A DNA stretch of 64,000 nt from Plantago major (GCA_026545765.1 CM048843.1:5190001-5254000); one strand, 5' to 3'; shown: positions 24,355-35,087, numbered from the stretch's first letter. Numbers and translations are program-made. Notes: generated by a model not told the origin, from the sequence alone.

Positions 24355-24499
24355 TTATATTGAATTCCTAAGAACACGGACGACGGATCCCACAAAAAGG
24401 ATTTTTTCCTTTTCAGTTAACGATTTGGACACGCTCCACAACACACTTGTTCTTTTCATAGTTACCAACTATCTACTTGGAAACTAGGGGGACATAAGT

Positions 24500-25391
24500 T
24501 GATACGGACATGTGTCCAATCCGTTAAGGGCTCCATAGAGTGTGTCCTAGAGCGCATCAAGGCTGAGATAGCCAATCCAGTGCTAGTCCGACCTTCAAAT
24601 GGTCCAACTTAAGGGAAACCATCTCACGTCAACTAGTATTTACAAGTCAACATACTACCTCAGCTAAGTCCGACCAAGCTAGGTGAATGACTTCCGAACC
24701 TGACAAAAGGTCACATGGTCCTTCCAAGTACCACAAACTGTTAGTCCTAGGATGCTAAACGGACCGGACGAGAAAATCTCGGACGCCACCATCGCATTAA
24801 GACCAAACGTATAATGTAACCAGAGATATTTCAGGAACTCTAGGCTCGGACGCCTTGAGTTACCTAAGGGCAGATCAACCAAGCAGACGGATATGTCCGA
24901 AGGAGTTACACGGACCCAACGTGCGGAACAATACTCTCAGAGGGAAAGGTCCAAACTACCCTCCCAGGCCCATTAATTAGTACTGGATTACTGTTCACTA
25001 TTGGGCCATGGGCCAAAGGTAGCATTGGTGTCCAAATCTGAATCATACACTTGGCATCATCTTATGAACCTCTTCATAAGTATATGGTCTCTATAAATAT
25101 AGCACAAGGTCCAAGACCTTAAGGTAAGACACAATCCCTAAGTCTGATTGATATCATAACCTTCCTCATAACTATTACATTGAGAGCTACCAACTCTCTC
25201 TTGAGTAAAGTCTCTTACCAGATTGACATATGCAATCTGGGTAACCCTTTCTAACCCCCCCCCCCCCCCACTTAGTCCTTTCAGGTACTCCAGCTCGGAC
25301 AGGTACTGCTCCGGACTATAAGTTGGAGGCGGATCTTAGACTAGGTTACTTGTAATAGTTTAGTTAGTGTTCGAGGTGTCACCCCTCAACA
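24500..25391 (+). repeat. LTR of the gypsy-type relic
   Basis: Begins TGATACGGACATG after a polypurine tract and ends ...CCCCTCAACA. It carries CTATAAATATAG at about 25091-25102 as the likely promoter, and a poly(C) run at about 25255-25270. Ends are placed from the tract and the terminal TG/CA only, since a second LTR was not found. Confidence 0.5.
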
Positions 25392-25830
25392 AATAGTTTG
25401 TGAGTAATATTCTAACTTATATTAAAAAATTAGCGGTTCTAACTTCTTTGTAATTAGGGATAATTACGTATACCCCCTGTTAGAGCACCCTTACTCATCC
25501 AGACACCACTTACTTCAACAATTACATCTAAGTCCATTTTGCCTAATTTTCGTTGACCAACTTTTAAGCCAAATTTCATTATTCTCCAAACAAACATGGC
25601 CTTAGCTACAGTATAATGTCTTTATACCTTATTAGGTTTTAATGATTCCAATTCTCCACAACTCCCTCCACCCGCCAAAACCCCTTCGTCTTCCTCAACT
25701 CCTCTGCCATTAACGAACAAAACAAAGCTCAATTGTGAACCAAAATTCTCACTGGTACCGGTGTAATCGACCGTTGTGGAGCCGTATTTCCTTGTCGTAA
25801 TGTTCGTGAAGCTTAGACGGTGACAGTAAG

Positions 25831-26038
25831 GTAAGATTTCTTCTTTGCGTTTAAAAAATTCTTCTTTTTTTATTTTTTTTTGGAATTCATGAACGTAATA
25901 GTGTGGGCGAGCATAATTTTCTGTCGGATTATATTGGGTGTCGTTGTAGAGTTCTGTGTAAATACCTAGGGTTTTTAGTGTGATTTTGTTGTTTTCTTAC
26001 AATTTCATTGAATTTGTTGTTGTTATTGTTGTTTACAG
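25831..26038 (+). other. Leader intron of the MULE-1 PB1-domain gene
   Basis: Donor AAG/GTAAGAT at 25831 and acceptor GTTTACAG ending at 26038, six bases before ATGGGTGCC at 26044. MULE-2 has an equivalent acceptor (TTTGCAG) just upstream of its ATGGGTTCA, so a spliced leader seems to be a family feature. Confidence 0.65.
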
Positions 26039-26043
26039 TTGCA

Positions 26044-26712
26044 ATGGGTGCCAAATATGATATCAGAATCCACCTGAACAAGAAACAATTTATGCTCGTT
26101 GATGTTGATCCTAAAAGGTATACACACGTAAAACTCTTGAAGGATATTGAAATGTCTGCTTTAGATGATGTTCCTGGTCAGGGTTCTCTGTTTTTTACTT
26201 TGGCGTCTTATATTGAGAATTCATTTGAGACAATTGAAGTTATTGATGATCATACTGTGAAGTTAATGTTTGAGAGGAACAACATAAGCAAAGAGATTGA
26301 CTCACACATAACTATTGAACATGTTGAACCTTTAGCCATAGACAGTACTTACACTAAAACAGATGCAGCCTGTGGTATTGATGTTGAGTATGTTCCCCCT
26401 CCCAAAGTCCAAAATGAACCACCTGCTAGAAGAAGGTTGTTTAGGCAAAGAAGGTGTAAGCCAAAACAACCTGCAATGCCTCCCAAGTACCCTCCTGAAG
26501 TGATTGACTTAACTAATGAGCCAACTTCTGATGATGAAATGCCCCCACCCCCTGTCACTCAATCAACACAAACTCCACCACATAGCCTACAGGCACCACC
26601 TGCTGCACAAACTCCACCTGCTGATCAAGATCAATCTATTGCACAAACTCCACCCAGTACACAAATCAAGGAGGCCACCAAAGTGCAGTTTATGTGGAGT
26701 AAGAGGGCATAG
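26044..26712 (+). pseudogene. MURA-like protein, PB1-like N-terminal domain with proline-rich tail (transposase core missing)
   Basis: I take the start as ATG 26044 (MGAKYDIRIHLN), just after an intron acceptor, rather than an in-frame ATG at 26008 that would lie in the intron. Residues 1 to about 95 match the PB1-like domain at the N-terminus of plant MULE transposases (FMLVDVDPKRYTHVKLLKDI). Residues about 100-220 are basic then Pro/Thr/Gln-rich. The DNA-binding, DDE and SWIM parts expected next are absent. A CCHC zinc knuckle (CSLCGVRGHSCRKC, about 26684-26725), typical of the MURA C-terminus, follows in another frame, so the gene carries a frameshift as well as the large internal deletion. 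Two further short exons with GTAAG donors (26734, 26946) lead to the Arg/Gly-rich tail. Confidence 0.75.
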
Positions 26713-27355
26713 CTGCAGGAAATGTCTCAACCTTAGTAAGTATTCTTAACTACTTGTATGTTTTAATGACAGTAATGTATGGTTTCATTTATTGATATTG
26801 TGTTTCAATTCATTGTAGAACAAGGAAGATGCTGATGAGGAGAATGCAGCTACAAGTGAGAATGTTGCAACTGAGAATGCACAATATGGATCTTCAACCC
26901 AACCTGAACAAAATTCAACTGCAAATGAGAATGAACAACCAAATGTAAGTGGTATTATTGATTGTAATGTACCCTTGATTTTTTATGAATGGTGTGAATT
27001 ATTGGTGATTATTATGATTGGTTGTGATTAGTGTGATTATGGTGATTACTATGATTGTTTGTCATTGTTGAGTTGAAGTGATTGCTGAGTTCAAATTGTT
27101 GTGTACAAATAGGCTAAAATTAGAGGAAGGAAAAGAGCTAGGGAGTAAGGAACTTCAACAACAAATGGTAGAGGCAGGGGAAGAGGAAGGGCCATCGGCG
27201 GTTAATCGCAAGTGTCGATCGCACCACCGGCATGCCATTGCAGCATCTTGGCAGAACAACAATGGAAGGGGGAGAGGAAGGAGCAGTGCAACTGGGAGGG
27301 GGAGGAGCAATGCAACTGGGAGGGGAAGAGGATTAGGAAGATGGTTTGGACTATA
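26684..27355 (+). pseudogene. MURA C-terminal remnants: zinc knuckle and RG-rich tail
   Basis: The stretch holds a C-X2-C-X4-H-X4-C knuckle (about 26684-26725), a donor CTTA/GTAAGTATT, an exon at about 26819-26945 rich in Asn/Glu (ENAATSENVATENAQ), another intron-like gap to 27113, and a tail with GRGRGRSSATGRGRSNATG (about 27271-27340) ending LGRWFGL. A knuckle followed by an RG-rich tail is the usual end of plant MULE transposases. Reading frame is not continuous. Confidence 0.65.
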
Positions 27356-27772
27356 GATTGTCATTTGAGTAGTTCCTTATGTTTTGGTGATACTTTTTGC
27401 CTTATGTATTGAAGTATGTTTTGGTGGTATCATTGACATTTATGCCACATTTTGTTTGGTGCTACTGAAATTGCAATTTGCATTGAAACATACATTGGAA
27501 ACTAGTTCAATACAAGTTTTTCTACTAAATTTGAGTTCTTCTACAACATTTTATACTTATTCTACTTGAATGCATTACTTATTTGCACAATCAGGTATAC
27601 AACAAACAAGAACAAGTTTAGGCAAAATGAGTTGCCTAATTCTCATGTATTTGTCTTCTTGAGTATCAATGGCAGATGTAGCTCTCTTCTTCTTTTTTTT
27701 TTTTTTTTTTTTCCTTACCATTACATCATCTTCACTGCTACTCTGCACACTTGTAGCTTGTTGTTCCATATT

Positions 27773-28015
27773 TTATCGTCTTGAAGTATGTTGATGTAGT
27801 GGAGGAATAAATTCAGATAGCAATTTGGCTTGCATGATATCTCCTAGTTGTGTTTGCATGTTTTCTTCAAAAAGACACCATTTAGACCACCCATGTGTTG
27901 GACATCTCCAATAAAATCTTCCTTCATTCGGTTCACACTTCTTAACGGAGAGAATAGTCCGCTTCCGACACTTAAAATTACTGCAAATTGAACGAATATC
28001 ATCCATTTTATCCAT
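27773..28015 (-). CDS. GRF-type zinc finger protein encoded by MULE-1
   Basis: 80 codons starting MDKMDDIRS at 28015. The core ICSNFKC...EPNEGRFYWRCP followed by THGWSKWCLFEE fits a GRF zinc finger (Cys pairs around a GRF motif and CP...C-F). GRF fingers in TOP3A, NEIL3 and APE2 bind single-stranded nucleic acid. The tail after residue 50 is helical and short. Upstream on the minus strand, TTTTGAGCCTATTTAAAC (about 28081-28098) gives a TATA-like site also seen at the same place in MULE-2. It is convergent with the PB1-domain gene, tail to tail. It could be a captured host gene or a true second gene of the MULE family; its presence in two separate insertions favours the latter. Confidence 0.65.
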   Translation of the reverse strand: MDKMDDIRSICSNFKCRKRTILSVKKCEPNEGRFYWRCPTHGWSKWCLFEENMQTQLGDIMQAKLLSEFIPPLHQHTSRR

Positions 28016-28426
28016 TTTTGAATTATTGTGAGTTTAGTGAAGAAAAATCAGAAAGAATTGATGGAAATGGACTGTTTTGGGTTTAAATAGGCTCAAAATA
28101 ACTACCAAATGGCTACTTTTTTTGAAAATAACGGACATATATCAATTACATTGAAGTACCTGATCCAAAAATATCAATTACATCCAAGTCCTCACGTACC
28201 TTGCACGTGAGCCGATAAGGCTGTTTGGCCAGAAATAAAACCTGATATTTGAGCAGGGGTATAAATGCCTTTTCCAGGTTTTAATTCGCCAAAAGTCAAA
28301 TTCGAGGACTTAGATGTAATTGATTTTTATCTAAAATGACTTATATGTTATTGTTGATCTAACGGGTACCCAAGTGTAATTAGAACATCTTTGAGGGGTA
28401 CTGGATGAAATTCACCCTTATAATTA

Positions 28427-30042
28427 TAATAAATTTGTCGCTAATTTTAAAAATAAAAACATTTTTTCATATAAATTATAAATATTTAATAACTTTTTAA
28501 TTTAATGTATTTATTTTATAATTTTCTGGAACTGCTATAAGTTTAGTATTTCTTATAAATTTTAACGTTTTATTACAAAATCTAATTTTAAGTGTTTTTA
28601 CACTTTTTTGTGAACTTTTAAGATTTTTTAGGACTAATATCAAGAGTATAATTTATTCACCGTTATTTTGAACGACTTGAACAACTATGCAAACCTTTAT
28701 AAAACATAAGGTGTACGATTTAAAAAACATGGAGTACATTCGTTTATACTTCAAAGAACATATGGTACATCCATGGGGTACATATCGTGCATGTTAATGT
28801 TTTTGTGTTTGCATATACGAGTTATTTCGATTTTTCGTTAAGTTTCTAAGATTGTTTTGAGTTGGGGTCATTTTGGTAAAGTTACAAATATTTTGTGTTG
28901 CGTTTAGTAGCGCCTAAACAAAGTTAATTAAGAAGTACTATATGAATTTTACTTTTTGGTGCCACTGTAGTTACTCAGAAATAAGCATGGTACCATTGGA
29001 TGCAGGTCTACAAGATTGGACATAAAAAAAAAAAAAAAAAATCAGACCATATATGTTTGACACTTAGTTTACAAATTCTACTTACATTTTAATGTAGTGT
29101 TTTATGTTGTCCATTTTTTTACGAACTCTTCCCGGATTATAGCCAGTATTTATTAGCAGTTGAAAATTACTCCGAAAGAAGTTCATAGTACAATATGTTA
29201 AGTTTATGTATACTTGAATACATTACCAAAAATGAAACTTTATGGCACATAGAAACAATAATTAAAATGTTACGTTTACATAAATTATACATTTTTTCAT
29301 GTTTTATCATTCATTTTTCATGTTACGTTTACATAAATTACACAATTTTCATGTTTTATCATGCCATTCATTTTTTATTTTTCACATAAAATTATATGTC
29401 AATCCTAATGGAACTAAAAGAGTCGTCATCTTACAAAAGTAAAGCAATTGTGGTTTCAAAATACATTCCACATGGATTATGCCTGAGCAACATGCATATA
29501 ATAAAGCAAGGTCAAAATGTTGAATACGCTAGGGTTCAGTAAGTAATTATATAAGTGATTACTCCATAATGAACCACGTAGAGCGTCGAGAACCTGTGTG
29601 TTGATAATTAAGTATTGTAGGCTAAATTCAATGGTGCGATAAAATTTTCGTGTAATTAAATAAGCTCTTGCATTGTCGGGGCCGAGGTTGGGGAGGGAGG
29701 ATGGAATGGAACAGGTCAATAGTTCTCCACTAGCCGGATTTGTACATATAATTTGGTCGAGGGCACCACTTGCGGATCTAGTCAAGGTTGGAAGGGTCAC
29801 TCACTTCGGTTCTAAGATAATTCCCTCCGCATTCTTATTTATATTTTCGGAATAATTACAAAATAGTGTCAGTTTCAAAAACTTGTTACACATTACTCAT
29901 ACACAACTTCTTACAAATTTGTGAGATAAACGTTTTACAAATTAGTGATTTTGTTAATCTTAGTAACTTTGCAATCAAACAAGCTTGATGTAATAAGTTA
30001 ATTGCATATCCAATCAAATCCTCTATTTCGAAAACCAATATA
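28427..30042. other. AT-rich stretch without recognisable gene
   Basis: Strongly AT-rich, with a poly(A) run at about 29022-29040 and a short direct duplication of ATGTTACGTTTACATAAATTA (about 29268-29290 and 29320-29341). A 107-codon minus-strand frame at 29477-29800 is GC-richer than its surroundings and may be an old element scrap, but I recognise no domain. Nothing else supportable. Confidence 0.5.
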
Positions 30043-30420
30043 CACTACAAGAAAGACAACCTTTGCCTCTGCTTAACAAGGCGTTTCCTTGCGTTTCAAA
30101 ACGCAGGTAAAAAAGATCGTTGCGTTTTAGCAAAAGCAGGTACGATGTTGGGAAAAGCTATGTCATTGAAGGTTAGTCTGCACTTTTGGGTGAGAGCTGG
30201 TATAATGACATACTTTTCACATCTTTTATAAAACACAAGTAACGGTCCAAAAAATGCAGGTGCTAGGGTTGGAGAGGCTTAGGGTTTAGCGTTGGTATAA
30301 GGGCATACTTTTTCCAAATTGTGTTAAGAGCGTTTTACCTAAGATATCCATAGGGCTTGAGAGTGTCTTTCATAAGCTTTTCCATTATAGTTGAGCACTA
30401 TCATGTTTATTATGAAACGC
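30043..30420 (+). mobile_element. CACTA element end (family 1)
   Basis: Starts CACTACAAGAAAG, the canonical plant En/Spm terminus, followed by subterminal repeats of the type ACGCAGGT / AAAGCAGGT. A block here (about 30160-30290, 'tggtataatgacatacttttc') recurs at about 46260-46360. The partner terminus was not found; this is a relic. Confidence 0.6.
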
Positions 30421-31354
30421 ATCACCTCGCTAAAGAGGACGGTGCATAAACATTTCATTAATTCTTTTATGTGGTTATTTTTATCATTTTGCACTCGTTA
30501 GTGGGTCTTTTTATCCTTACTCCTTCCGTGTGGCCTTTAACATCTTCCAATGGAGATTATTCTCACGGACAACCCTGCCGCATCATTTCCCTTGACCTAA
30601 GTAGATTGTTATAATAAAATTAGTATATGAGGATCCATACACTCTTACCATGGTTAAATAGTATAATATTCTTAACACATGTGTACTTTGTGTGGGAGAG
30701 ACTTATTCACTCGTTACTTCACTTGCATCTCGGTTTCAATATGTCTCTCGTACACCCTCCAATCATCGAATTATATTACTGACGCTACATACTCCAACGT
30801 CTTAGCTATTAACTAGGAAATCTCTCTCCCACGAACAATCTTTTCACTATCATGCATCTCTGAGGAACTTGCCAGCTCTTATAGGCTATTATTATTAATC
30901 ATTGTAATTTAATTTTACATGGTATGTACTTGTAGATTCTCATAACCTGCAATCACGGATTGCGAGGAACCAGAGACCTGCAATAGAGCACGCTAGGTCA
31001 TGAGATCCAGTTGGGACACCGGTGAGGTGCCGATCGAATGGACTCCGACGCTCAAGCCAATGAGTCTAGAAGATGGAGAGTGAGAAAAAAATACAATGAG
31101 AATTAGATTGACTTGTCATTTTGTCCGAGGATCTTTCGGAGCTAGGTACCTAGAGAGTGAATGTGGGTGATTAACTGGAAGGAAGTTGTGATATGTATGG
31201 ACTCCACATGAGGCTTTGAAGATGTTCCTTAAGCCTATGTGTAGTAACATGGAAAGGCTACGGGAGTGCTAAAAAAGTCTGAGTATCTCAGACTCAGGAG
31301 ATATGGAGGACGATTTAATTGCGTATGAAGCTATAAAGTGAGATGCTGAATGTG
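30421..31354 (-). mobile_element. Unassigned relic including a Tat-type LTR scrap
   Basis: At about 31000-31070 the minus strand contains TTGAGCGTCGGAGTCC followed by CGGCACC and GGTGTC, the U5 block seen in plant Tat-type gypsy LTRs. The same block in plus orientation lies at about 45945-45985. Nothing recognisable was seen in 30421-30900. Confidence 0.4.
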
Positions 31355-31359
31355 ATTCC

Positions 31360-32917
31360 TGATGAGTCGGTTTTTCACCGACAAATCTTGTCTTTTTTAC
31401 CGTCTTTTTATTGTCCTAGAGTCTTGTAATTGTCTATTTTCGTTGAGTTTCGTTACGTTTTTATGTTTGTTGTGTTTTATAGGTGTTTGGTAAAACCGCA
31501 TTGAAACGAGGCTAAAACAATGAACATTGATGCATTAATGGAAGCATGAAAGTTCCAAGGCCTTAAAGAAGGTTGAAAACGGAGTTGAACGCTCGAAACA
31601 GAAGTGGATTCGGAGTCCGAACAAAGATTTTAGAATTTGAACTACGGTGAAGCAGCCTTGGCATTTTGGCCCTAACTTTCTCATACGAACTCCGATTGAC
31701 CTGATTTCAGAGGTCACGTGTAGATAATTCAAAGGGATACAACTTTCGTGTTGGAATTGAGGGCAAATTCGTAAAACTTAGAAAGTTAGAGGACGGCAAC
31801 TACGAGTTGGCGCCTGCCAACTCGTTGTTGGTGAACGCCAACTCGTTGTTGGTGAACGCCAACTGATTTTGGCGCTCGCCAACTCTCCAATATTCCAACT
31901 CCTATTGGACAACCAACTCCTAATTGGAATCCAAAACTCCTTGTGCACGAAATTTCTTGTATTTATAGGAGATCTAGCTCTTATTTTTCATGTACCCCTT
32001 TTCATAACCTTTGCACTTTTCATTCTCTTGTAACTCAACTTAGGATTATTATTCCAAGGATCAATATACAGTATTTTTCCGTTGATTGAGTTCAAGTTCT
32101 TCATTGATTACCTAGGCTTCGTGACATCTACGGTAACAATTGTATCAACTCAATTACTTTCGTGTTTATCTATCGTTATTGTCATTCATGTTTTATGCTA
32201 TGATTGTGATTATGAATTCCAAATCTATGAGTAGCTAAACACCCCGTTATGTGATGGTGATGAATCATATGCATGCTAGCTAGGGTTCTTCATGATCTAT
32301 GCATATATTGACATAAGTTTTATATATTCCACTATCATGTATATGTGAATTGATGATTGGTGTTCCTAACCCCAAAATCATCCAAGGAGCTTTCCATTGG
32401 TTGAATTGATCTTCGGTGTTCCTAATTAACCTCAAAATCATCTAAGAAAGTTTTTCGCTCCATAGGTTGAATCGATCATCAAATCACATTAACAGGTACA
32501 TGGTAGTCTATAGTCCATTGGGGACTTGACGCCTCTTTCAATGCTATACGGTTGCATTTGCACGAATCACGAACACAGACCTATCTATCAATTGCATAGA
32601 TTATTGAATCATGCTATCTAGCATTAGATTAAATCACCACTCCATAATCCTTCTCATATATAATCCAAGTTTTATTACGTTCGTTCTGTTCTCAATTATC
32701 TGTTTATATTTAATTAATCAATTTTTATTGCCCAAGCACAAAACCCTTTTTACTGCTTTCTCACTAATAAACAATTATTCATAAACAAGACTCAGCTTAG
32801 TTAAGTTCTTGAGAGACCGACACTCGAGGTAAGCTTTCACTACACTATAGTTTTCATAGTGTTGAGATACTAACTATTAGCTACAAATAAATATAAAACT
32901 CGATTTGACACACATCA
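31360..32917. mobile_element. Solo LTR, unknown family (TSD ATTCC)
   Basis: 1558 bp with ends TGATGAGTCGG and ACACATCA, flanked by a perfect 5-bp duplication ATTCC (31355-31359, 32918-32922). A TATA-like TGTATTTATAGG lies at about 31967-31978, supporting plus orientation. Near 31815-31870 the unit GCCAACTCGTTGTTGGTGAAC (21 bp) is repeated in tandem. About 32350-32470 holds a second degenerate repeat (GGTGTTCCTAA...CAAAATCATC). No coding sequence. Superfamily not determined. Confidence 0.9.
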
Positions 32918-32922
32918 ATTCC

Positions 32923-33824
32923 CCCAAGGGTCCCTATCCGTCATTATATCCGTCGCTATTTAGCGACGGATAACTGTTATCCGTAGCGACGGATAACTGT
33001 TATCCGTCACTAAATAGAGACGGATATTTCTATCCGTCGCTAAATAGCGACGGATAGACTATTCGTCATTTGACTTTTAAAAAAATAAAAAAGGAAAATA
33101 GAATTTTAACGACAGATAGATGATCCGTCGTTAAAAGTAATAAAAAAAAATTAAAATCAACATATATAGCGACGGATAACCATCCGTCGCTAAAACAAAC
33201 TAAAAAATCGGGCAGAAGCCCTTCTTCTTCCTCATTTCTTCTCTGTTTCTCTTTTCTTCTTCTCCCTTCTCCATTTTCGCGATTTGTGAAGTCCGACCAA
33301 AACTCCACCATTCCGGCCAATCTTGGAGTCTTTTCGAAGCTCGTTCAACAAGGAACTCGGGTGGCCCTTCAATTTCATCCTTCTTCGGCTATTTTTCCCG
33401 TAATTAAAGGTATTAGTCTAAAACCCTTACTTTTCTAAATTTGGAATTTTTGCTAATTTTGATCAATTGTATGTTTTTAATCTCATCTACTAGCTAATAT
33501 AGTTTATATTAAGTAGTGAGTTAAGCTTGAGGTTGTGCAATTGATTGATTTATTGTGAAATTGATTTGTTAGTATGATGTTTGTAAGTATGTATGGTATT
33601 TAGTTTGATATTTTCATATATGTATTAGGATTAGTGGTTGTAGTATATTGATGTTTATAGGATTTGGTTGGGTATTTGGAGACCATTTAGTGATTTTGGT
33701 GGTTGTAGTATAATTGGCTCGTATAATTCGTAAAATGCATGTAATTTATAATTTATAATTCGTATAAAAAATTGGTAATTGTAATGGGAATATAATACAT
33801 AAATTGGTAATTCGTATAAAAAAA
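32923..33824 (+). mobile_element. CACTA family 2, copy A (left part)
   Basis: Begins (after loss of the true terminus) with a subterminal field of direct and inverted TATCCGTCGCTA / TAGCGACGGATA repeats (32936-33200), followed by a pyrimidine-rich leader and the sequence TTTTTCCCGTAATTAAAG/GTATTAG, a likely first-exon donor (about 33410). It is interrupted by MULE-2 at 33825 and continues at 35469 for about 90 bases. The same leader recurs in copy B at about 37275-37440. Confidence 0.75.
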
Positions 33825-33900
33825 GGGGAATTTTCATCCAACCACCTTTTTAGATGCTGTCTGAACGACTGGGTCCTCATTGTTTCATAATTTACGTTGA
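33825..33900 (+). repeat. MULE-2 left terminal inverted repeat
   Basis: 76 bp, inverted copy at 35384-35459. It also includes GTTTCATAATTTACGTTGA, a motif with a relative in the ends of MULE-3 (CAACGTAATATTTCAAAC). Confidence 0.95.
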
Positions 33901-34456
33901 GGTCCATTTTGAGGCTGAAGGTTGAATTTTCGTGTAAAGTCTAGTTTACCCCTAGAATAAAACATTTCTTCAAAATTGGTTTATTTAATTAGGAATAAAA
34001 CATTTCTTTTAAAACATGAAAAATTGAAGCAATAGGGTTTCTGCCGTTTACTCAACCCATTTACTTCACTTTCTTTCTTTCAATTCCCGCTCAAACCTTG
34101 TCTCCTCCCTTTTCGTCTTCTCCCATGAACTCCATGTCTGCAACAAGAAAAAGCTCCATAAACGATCGATTTTAACGTCTGAAAGCTATCGAGTTGACGA
34201 AAGAAAGCTTATTGAACTCAATCAAAATAGAAGCACGCGCTGTTGAAGGAGGCGATTGGGGGTTAATAGGGTTTATCAGTAGAGGTATGATAATCCTACT
34301 CAAGTTCAATTATGCACTAATTCTTACTCAACTCGACATGAAACTGAAATATCGTGTGCGTAATTTGAACATTTTAGTCGGAATTGGGGTTTTTTTTGTC
34401 TGTATGTTCAGAATTGATTAATTGAGTTGGTTGAAATGTATATTTGTTTGCAGAAG

Positions 34457-34651
34457 ATGGGTTCATATAATAATTACATGATAAGGATGCATTGTGGAGG
34501 CAAGGCGGATACTCTTACAAACATAAATCCAAGAAGGTACACTCATGCTAAACTGTTGGATGATATGTTCTTTAGGTTTCTTGATCCCGAGGAGTATCCT
34601 GAGGATATTCTTACAAACATAAATCCAAGAAGGTACACTCATGCCTCCTAA
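34457..34651 (+). pseudogene. MURA-like PB1-domain start, MULE-2
   Basis: Starts ATG 34457 right after the acceptor TTTGCAG (34453). The peptide MGSYNNYMIRMHCGG...NINPRRYTHAKLLDDM matches the PB1-like start of MULE-1 (VDPKRYTHVKLLKDI). After about 50 residues a 37-bp duplication of its own exon occurs (34512-34548 and 34607-34644) and the frame then runs into the antisense zinc finger gene and stops. Nearly all of the transposase is missing. Confidence 0.7.
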
Positions 34652-35087
34652 TGCTCCTATCAATCTGCTCACCAATTCTTTCTATGCCTCTCTCAATCTG
34701 ATCTTCAATCCTTCTTATGCTTCTGTCTAGTTGATCTTCAAGCCTCCTCATGCCTCTCTCAACTTCATCTTGGTCTACTCTATCATTTGTTGGTTGATAT
34801 GTGTTGGAAGCTTCACCATCATCCAATGGAGTGCACCAGTGTGAAAAACCGTGAACAGGGCAGCAATGGAACAATTGCCCTGGATTTTTCAATGTTGTCG
34901 AGACGCGTATCACCGTATTTTGCGAGCAATTCTTCCTGCATACTTCATTTCGATACCTTAGGCGACGAACACTTGACGATGAAGACGATGATGAGAACTC
35001 GTTTGATTCTATGATACCACAATTTTTTCCACAAAAAAACACACCTAAAATACTCCCAAATGGATGAATATATAGCCTCAAAACCAC
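34611..35087 (-). CDS. GRF-type zinc finger and coiled-coil protein encoded by MULE-2
   Basis: 158 codons by the first Met at 35087. After a Ser-rich stretch, VCRKNCSQNT...KNPGQLFHCCP and HGFSHWC form a GRF-like finger closely parallel to MULE-1 (CPTHGWSKWC against CPVHGFSHWC). Residues about 105-147 are a charged helix made of 11-residue units (RRLEDQLDRSI, RRIEDQIERGI, ERIGEQIDRSI), a likely coiled coil for self-association. The last residues read the antisense of the duplicated PB1 exon, so the native C-terminus is lost or altered. A minus-strand TATA-like TTTTGAGGCTATATATTC is at about 35063-35080, overlapping the first Met, so a downstream start is more likely (candidates near 35000). 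Homologous promoter wording in MULE-1. Confidence 0.6.
   Translation of the reverse strand: MVLRLYIHPFGSILGVFFCGKNCGIIESNEFSSSSSSSSVRRLRYRNEVCRKNCSQNTVIRVSTTLKNPGQLFHCCPVHGFSHWCTPLDDGEASNTYQPTNDRVDQDEVERGMRRLEDQLDRSIRRIEDQIERGIERIGEQIDRSIRRHECTFLDLCL

Larger units (their letters stand above)
18422..25391 (+). mobile_element. Ty3/gypsy-type LTR element relic with antisense frame cluster
   Basis: A stretch with its own base vocabulary (many GGAC/GTCC words) that ends in a plus-strand polypurine tract (CTAGGGGGACA near 24485-24494) and an LTR (about 24500-25391). Inside, coding character is on the minus strand. Extra frames in antisense orientation between pol and the 3' LTR are known for plant Ty3/gypsy elements of the Tat lineage, which fits this layout; I found no gag or pol motif inside the window, so assignment to Tat is inference. 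The left boundary is not resolved. Decayed. Confidence 0.5.
25457..28417 (+). mobile_element. MULE-1: two-gene Mutator-like element
   Basis: 2961 bp bounded by GGGATAATTACG at the left and, on the opposite strand, GGGTGAATTTCATCC at the right. The 9-bp flanks are TTGTAATTA (25448-25456) and TTATAATTA (28418-28426), 8 of 9 identical, the target-duplication length of Mutator. Inverted ends are degenerate but share CAATTACATCTAAGTCC (about 25519-25535, and inverted at about 28306-28322). Inside are a rightward MURA-like N-terminal gene and a leftward GRF zinc finger gene, convergent. The catalytic DDE and SWIM regions of a MULE transposase are missing, so it cannot move itself. Confidence 0.85.

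Noticed and set aside
27575-27769. Lys-rich minus-strand frame beside the MULE-1 zinc finger gene
   Set aside because: The Lys run is just a poly(T) tract read on the other strand; could be tail sequence of the zinc finger gene but no join is supported.
29477-29800. 107-codon minus-strand frame
   Set aside because: No recognisable domain, no promoter or splice context; kept only as a remark on the AT-rich stretch.
32836-32860. Palindromic CACTACACTATAG...TCATAGTG as a CACTA terminus
   Set aside because: It lies inside a solo LTR with its own clear ends and lacks the CACTACAA consensus.
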